Positions 6,214-7,972 of a DNA stretch of 7,972 bases are shown here, in pieces. A model generated the notes under the pieces. It made no database searches and had not been told where the DNA came from. It was given only the letters and a program-made list of their open reading frames with translations. The position numbers and the translations under genes are program-made. This DNA is from Bacillota bacterium (GTDB lineage: Bacteria > Bacillota > Sulfobacillia > RBS10-35 > JAJYVN01), in contig JAJYVN010000136.1 in assembly GCA_021791995.1 (NCBI GenBank), positions 1-7,972 of the forward strand. Direction: 5' to 3'. Each line of letters begins with the position of its first letter. Position 1 is the stretch's first letter.

Positions 6214-7502
6214 ATGATAGCCAGAAGTGACGTAGTAGCCAGCGAGTGGGAGTACGTCCTTTGGCTTTCTCCCCAAGGACTTCTCCCGCTCGGCGTGGGC
6301 CCAGGGGGCATTGCTCCGGCGCCGTCAGGTGGACTCGGCGTCGGACGTACTGCGTCTAGCCCTCGGGTATGCCCTGTGCGGTTGGTCGCTCGGAACCACA
6401 GCCGCCGCGGCCGAACGCATGGGCATGGGACACCTTTCGGACGTGGCAGTGCTCAAGCGGCTGCGCCGATGTGGTCCGTGGCTGGAGCGGATTACGGGCC
6501 AACTCCTTCGGCAGCGGACTACGGTAGGTGGCTTGCCGGCGGTGCGACTGCGGCTCGGGGACGCGACCACTGTGAGCCGTCCCGGCAGCCGCGGTGCGGA
6601 CTGGCGCATCCATGCCTGTTACGACGCCGGGCGCGGGCAGTTTGACCAGTTCGTCCTCACGGACGCCACGGGCGGGGAGTCGCTGCGACGGTATCCGGTA
6701 CAGCCAGGCGATGTTCTGGTGGCGGACCGCGGCTACGCCCACGTGGAAGCCCTCGCGGCGGTCGTGGCTGTTCCTGCCTACTTCGTGGTGCGGATGCCGT
6801 GGAACCGTTTGGTCTTCCGCTCTGAGGCGGGTGAGGCGTGGGATCTGCTGGCATTCCTCAGGGGGCTTGCGGCCGCCCGAGTTGCCGAAGGTCGCGTGTG
6901 GGTGCGTGCAGCGCAGGGCGACTTTCTGGCTCGGGTCGTCGCCTTGCGGAAGTCCGCAGCTGCGGCGGAGGTGGCGCGTCGGCGCATTCTGCGCGAGGCA
7001 TCACGCAAGGGGAAGACACCGGATCCGCGAACGTTGGAGTGCGCCGGGTACTTCTTCGTGCTCAGCGTTCTCCCGGACGCCATTTCGGCCGATCAGGTCT
7101 TGGCGATCTGCCGTCTCCGCTGGCAGATCGAAATCGCCTTCAAGCGGCTCAAGAGCCTGCTGCACATTGACGCCCTCCGAGCCAAGGACCCTGCCTTGGC
7201 TCGATCCTACTTATACGGCAAACTCATGGGCGCCCTTCTCCTGGACGAACTGACTGCCAGGGCCCAGGCTTCTTCCCCCTGGGGCTATGAGGTCATGTCG
7301 GCGGAGCTTTAGCGCCTGGCGCGCATATCCGCTGCTCCTGCCGGCCTTGCGAGCGGCGGTTGGGCCTCCGCCACGCCTATCCGAAGTCGTCTCCGGCTTC
7401 AGCGAGGTTGCTGCTACGCTGCACAACTCGCCCCGTCGCCGCGTGAGCCAGAGAGAACTTGCCCGTGAAGCACACTCCCACCTATTGGCATCCTTAAGTT
7501 AG
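6214..7502 (+). CDS. IS4-family DDE transposase split over three frames by two +1 shifts
   Basis: The transposase catalyses cut-and-paste movement of the element. The N-terminus starts at ATG 6214 (MIARSDVVASEWEYVLWL). A +1 step at 6268 joins it to LLPKDFSRSAWAQGALLRRR and the 347-codon core. The core ends at TAG 7310-7312, and a second +1 step joins SAWRAYPLLLPALRAAV through HNSPRRRVSQ to a stop at 7500-7502, for about 428 aa in total. Catalytic residues are intact: first Asp in RLGDATTV (6560-6562), second in VADRGYAH (6725-6727), and Glu in RWQIEIAFKRLK (7130-7132) within an R-x3-E-x6-K signature. The usual Tyr three residues before that Arg is Cys. A TTG at 6311 would give a core-only 333-aa protein lacking conserved N- and C-terminal parts. 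It is either a pseudogene or uses programmed frameshifting. Confidence 0.85.
6241..6333 (+). repeat. 93-bp exact direct repeat, copy inside the IS
   Basis: This segment of the transposase 5' region is identical, base for base, to 7760-7852. It covers element positions 82-174, from the codons SEWEYVLW to RRRQVD, and includes the first frame break. Sequence on both sides of the two copies is unrelated. Confidence 0.95.
6265..6271 (+). other. First +1 frame junction, CTT TCT C
   Basis: Reading TGG CTT and then skipping one T gives CTC CCC AAG GAC, restoring the conserved N-terminal transposase sequence. Continuing without a shift leads through PQGLLPLGVGPGG, which is not transposase-like. The slip would be CTT to TTT on the mRNA, with TCT in the A site. 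The same bases occur in the partial copy at 7784-7790. Confidence 0.5.
7307..7313 (+). other. Second +1 frame junction, CTT TAG C (prfB-like)
   Basis: The core frame ends CTT TAG. Skipping the first T of the stop gives AGC GCC TGG CGC, opening 63 codons that resemble IS4 transposase C-termini. The heptamer differs from the bacterial prfB recoding site (CTT TGA C) only in the identity of the stop codon. A purine-rich GGCGGAG (7300-7306) lies directly upstream, closer than the Shine-Dalgarno-like element of prfB, which is 3 bases away. Confidence 0.5.
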
Positions 7503-7510
7503 TGCATATG
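7497..7510 (-). repeat. IS right terminal inverted repeat (IRR)
   Basis: Read on the minus strand this is CATATGCACTAACT, matching the left end at 12 of 14 positions. The stop codon of the transposase C-terminal frame (7500-7502) lies inside it. Confidence 0.85.
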
Positions 7511-7521
7511 CCCCAGGGCAC
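7511..7521. repeat. Target site duplication, right copy
   Basis: CCCCAGGGCAC is identical to 6149-6159 and directly follows the right inverted repeat. Confidence 0.88.
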
Positions 7522-7759
7522 CCATGGTCGCTGAAGCCAACAGGGAATATCGTTGCGGTTCGATTCCATCTCGAAAAAAGTATCTTGTTCGGAGGTACAA
7601 CCAAAAGCATACTTCTCTTGTGGATCGTAGCACGATCCCTCATTCAAACCACAGGCGGTGGCACACGCTCGAAGCGAGGCGCGGGGTTTTCTGCCCATTC
7701 ACCATGGAAGGGGAAGGGTTTCAACTGTTGACCAACTAGATCTACGTCTAACGACAGAT
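7522..7759. other. Lower-GC stretch without a recognised gene
   Basis: This is the original DNA downstream of the insertion point. It is visibly richer in A and T than the genes to the left. Short frames exist, the longest plus-strand ATG one beginning at 7524 (about 71 codons), but none has a recognised motif. If the IS and one target copy are removed, one plus-strand frame runs unbroken from 6124 to the TGA at 7729-7731, about 80 codons, with no match to a family I know. It could be degraded coding sequence, an intergenic region or an RNA gene. Confidence 0.4.
7622..7638. repeat. 7-bp perfect hairpin GGATCGT-AGC-ACGATCC
   Basis: GGATCGT (7622-7628) and ACGATCC (7632-7638) are exact reverse complements around a 3-base AGC loop. 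No T-run follows, so it is not a typical terminator. It might be an operator or an element of a structured RNA. Confidence 0.35.
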
Positions 7760-7852
7760 AGCGAGTGGGAGTACGTCCTTTGGCTTTCTCCCCAAGGACT
7801 TCTCCCGCTCGGCGTGGGCCCAGGGGGCATTGCTCCGGCGCCGTCAGGTGGA
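7760..7852 (+). repeat. 93-bp exact copy of the IS transposase 5' region
   Basis: Identical to 6241-6333 with no mismatch. It is an internal fragment of the element with no inverted repeat at either end, so it cannot be an independent IS. It is either the remnant of a second, cut copy of the same element or a repair- or recombination-derived patch. Its right edge falls after a GG dinucleotide (7850-7851), 65 bp before a probable DNA-binding gene of another mobile element. Confidence 0.95.
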
Positions 7853-7866
7853 GTAGACATCGACGC

Positions 7867-7906
7867 TTGACATTACGCGCCGGTGATCGGATGATGACCC
7901 TATGAT
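7867..7906 (+). promoter_or_regulatory. Candidate promoter for the partial HTH gene
   Basis: A perfect TTGACA -35 box (7867-7872) is followed 17 bp later by GATGAT (7890-7895, four of six to consensus). A better -10-like TATGAT lies at 7901-7906 but with a 28-bp spacer. The sites lie 11-50 bp before the ATG at 7917. Confidence 0.45.
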
Positions 7907-7916
7907 AAGGGAACAG

Positions 7917-7972
7917 ATGCTCTCGACAGGGCAAGCCGCAAAACGGTTGGGCATCTCTGTTCGCACAGTTTA
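7917..7972 (+). CDS. MerR-fold DNA-binding protein, N-terminus; possible IS607-type recombinase
   Basis: Only the first 18 codons and part of the next are in the window (MLSTGQAAKRLGISVRTV). This is the first helix-turn-helix of a MerR/excisionase fold: STGQAAKRLG as the helix and turn, ISVRTV as the start of the recognition helix. IS607-family serine recombinases begin in just this way, and the adjacent IS fragment fits a mobile context, but a plain MerR regulator or excisionase-type protein would look the same here. ATG 7917 is preferred over the in-frame ATG at 7902 because AAGGGA (7907-7912) precedes it by 4 bases. The 3' part is cut by the window edge. Confidence 0.65.
   Translation, partial: MLSTGQAAKRLGISVRTV

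Larger units (their letters stand above)
6160..7510 (+). mobile_element. Complete IS4-superfamily insertion sequence
   Basis: The element is 1351 bp, bounded by 14-bp imperfect inverted repeats beginning with CAT (CATACGCGCTAACT at the left, CATATGCACTAACT read inward from the right; 12/14 match) and flanked by a perfect 11-bp target duplication. It carries one DDE transposase, read in the same direction as the protease gene, that fills almost the whole element. The stop codon lies within the right repeat. The ends and the duplication are intact, so the insertion is probably recent, although the transposase frame is broken twice. The family call rests on the DDE_Tnp_1-type motifs, end sequence and duplication length. 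The subgroup is not assigned. Confidence 0.88.

Noticed and set aside
6311..7312. The transposase as a simple 333-codon gene starting at TTG 6311
   Set aside because: It would lose the conserved N-terminal segment just upstream and the C-terminal segment just downstream. AGGGGG is only two bases before the TTG, so the start is poorly supported.
7551..7575. A tRNA T-arm-like GGTTCGATTCC
   Set aside because: The flanking bases do not form the 5-bp T-stem, and no acceptor, D-arm or anticodon arm can be folded around it.
7524..7739. A 71-codon frame from ATG 7524
   Set aside because: There is no ribosome binding site, no recognisable motif, and its codons look random. It is not listed as a gene.
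1..7972. CRISPR array, rRNA genes, attachment sites or a replication origin
   Set aside because: The only repeats of note are the two 93-bp copies and the IS ends. No regularly spaced repeats, rRNA sequence or origin-like iterons were seen.

Overview
The window looks like a moderately GC-rich chromosomal segment of an endospore-forming member of the Bacillota (Firmicutes). The main reason is a SpoIVFB-type intramembrane protease gene at 5255-6127. Strong purine-rich ribosome binding sites and GTG/TTG starts fit that group. I cannot name a genus from sequence alone.

Layout. 1-317 holds no gene I can support, only a hairpin and a candidate promoter for folE. 318-911 (+) is folE, GTP cyclohydrolase I, the entry step of tetrahydrofolate/pterin synthesis. 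Then comes a carbohydrate block. A PfkB-family fructokinase-like gene (908-1888, -) converges on folE and shares its stop region. It diverges from a zinc-dependent sorbitol/polyol dehydrogenase gene (1984-3021, +). That gene converges, with a 3-bp gap, on a large cytoplasmic glycoside hydrolase of unassigned specificity (3025-5088, -). The set makes biochemical sense: a polyol dehydrogenase yields a ketose such as fructose, the PfkB kinase phosphorylates it, and the hydrolase could supply sugars. The shared pathway is inference. 5255-6127 (+) is the SpoIVFB-like protease, present without a spoIVFA partner in the window.

The right quarter is mobile DNA. 6160-7510 is a complete insertion sequence of the IS4 superfamily (1351 bp). 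It has 14-bp imperfect terminal inverted repeats (12/14) and a perfect 11-bp target duplication (CCCCAGGGCAC at 6149-6159 and 7511-7521). It sits 32 bp after the protease stop codon. Its transposase is spread over three frames: N-terminus in one, catalytic core in a second, C-terminus in a third. The two joins both need a +1 shift, and both occur at CTT-T. The second, CTT TAG C, closely resembles the programmed +1 site of prfB (CTT TGA C). The first is repeated unchanged in an exact 93-bp partial copy of the element (6241-6333 = 7760-7852).

Downstream of the element are about 240 bp of lower-GC DNA with no recognisable gene, then the 93-bp fragment. A promoter-like site and the first codons of a MerR-fold DNA-binding protein (from 7917, cut by the window edge) follow. 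That protein may be an IS607-type recombinase, which would make the right end a nested insertion.

The most notable observation is the twice-shifted transposase inside an element whose ends and target duplication are intact. It is either a candidate for programmed +1 frameshifting or a decayed element moved before or in spite of its damage.
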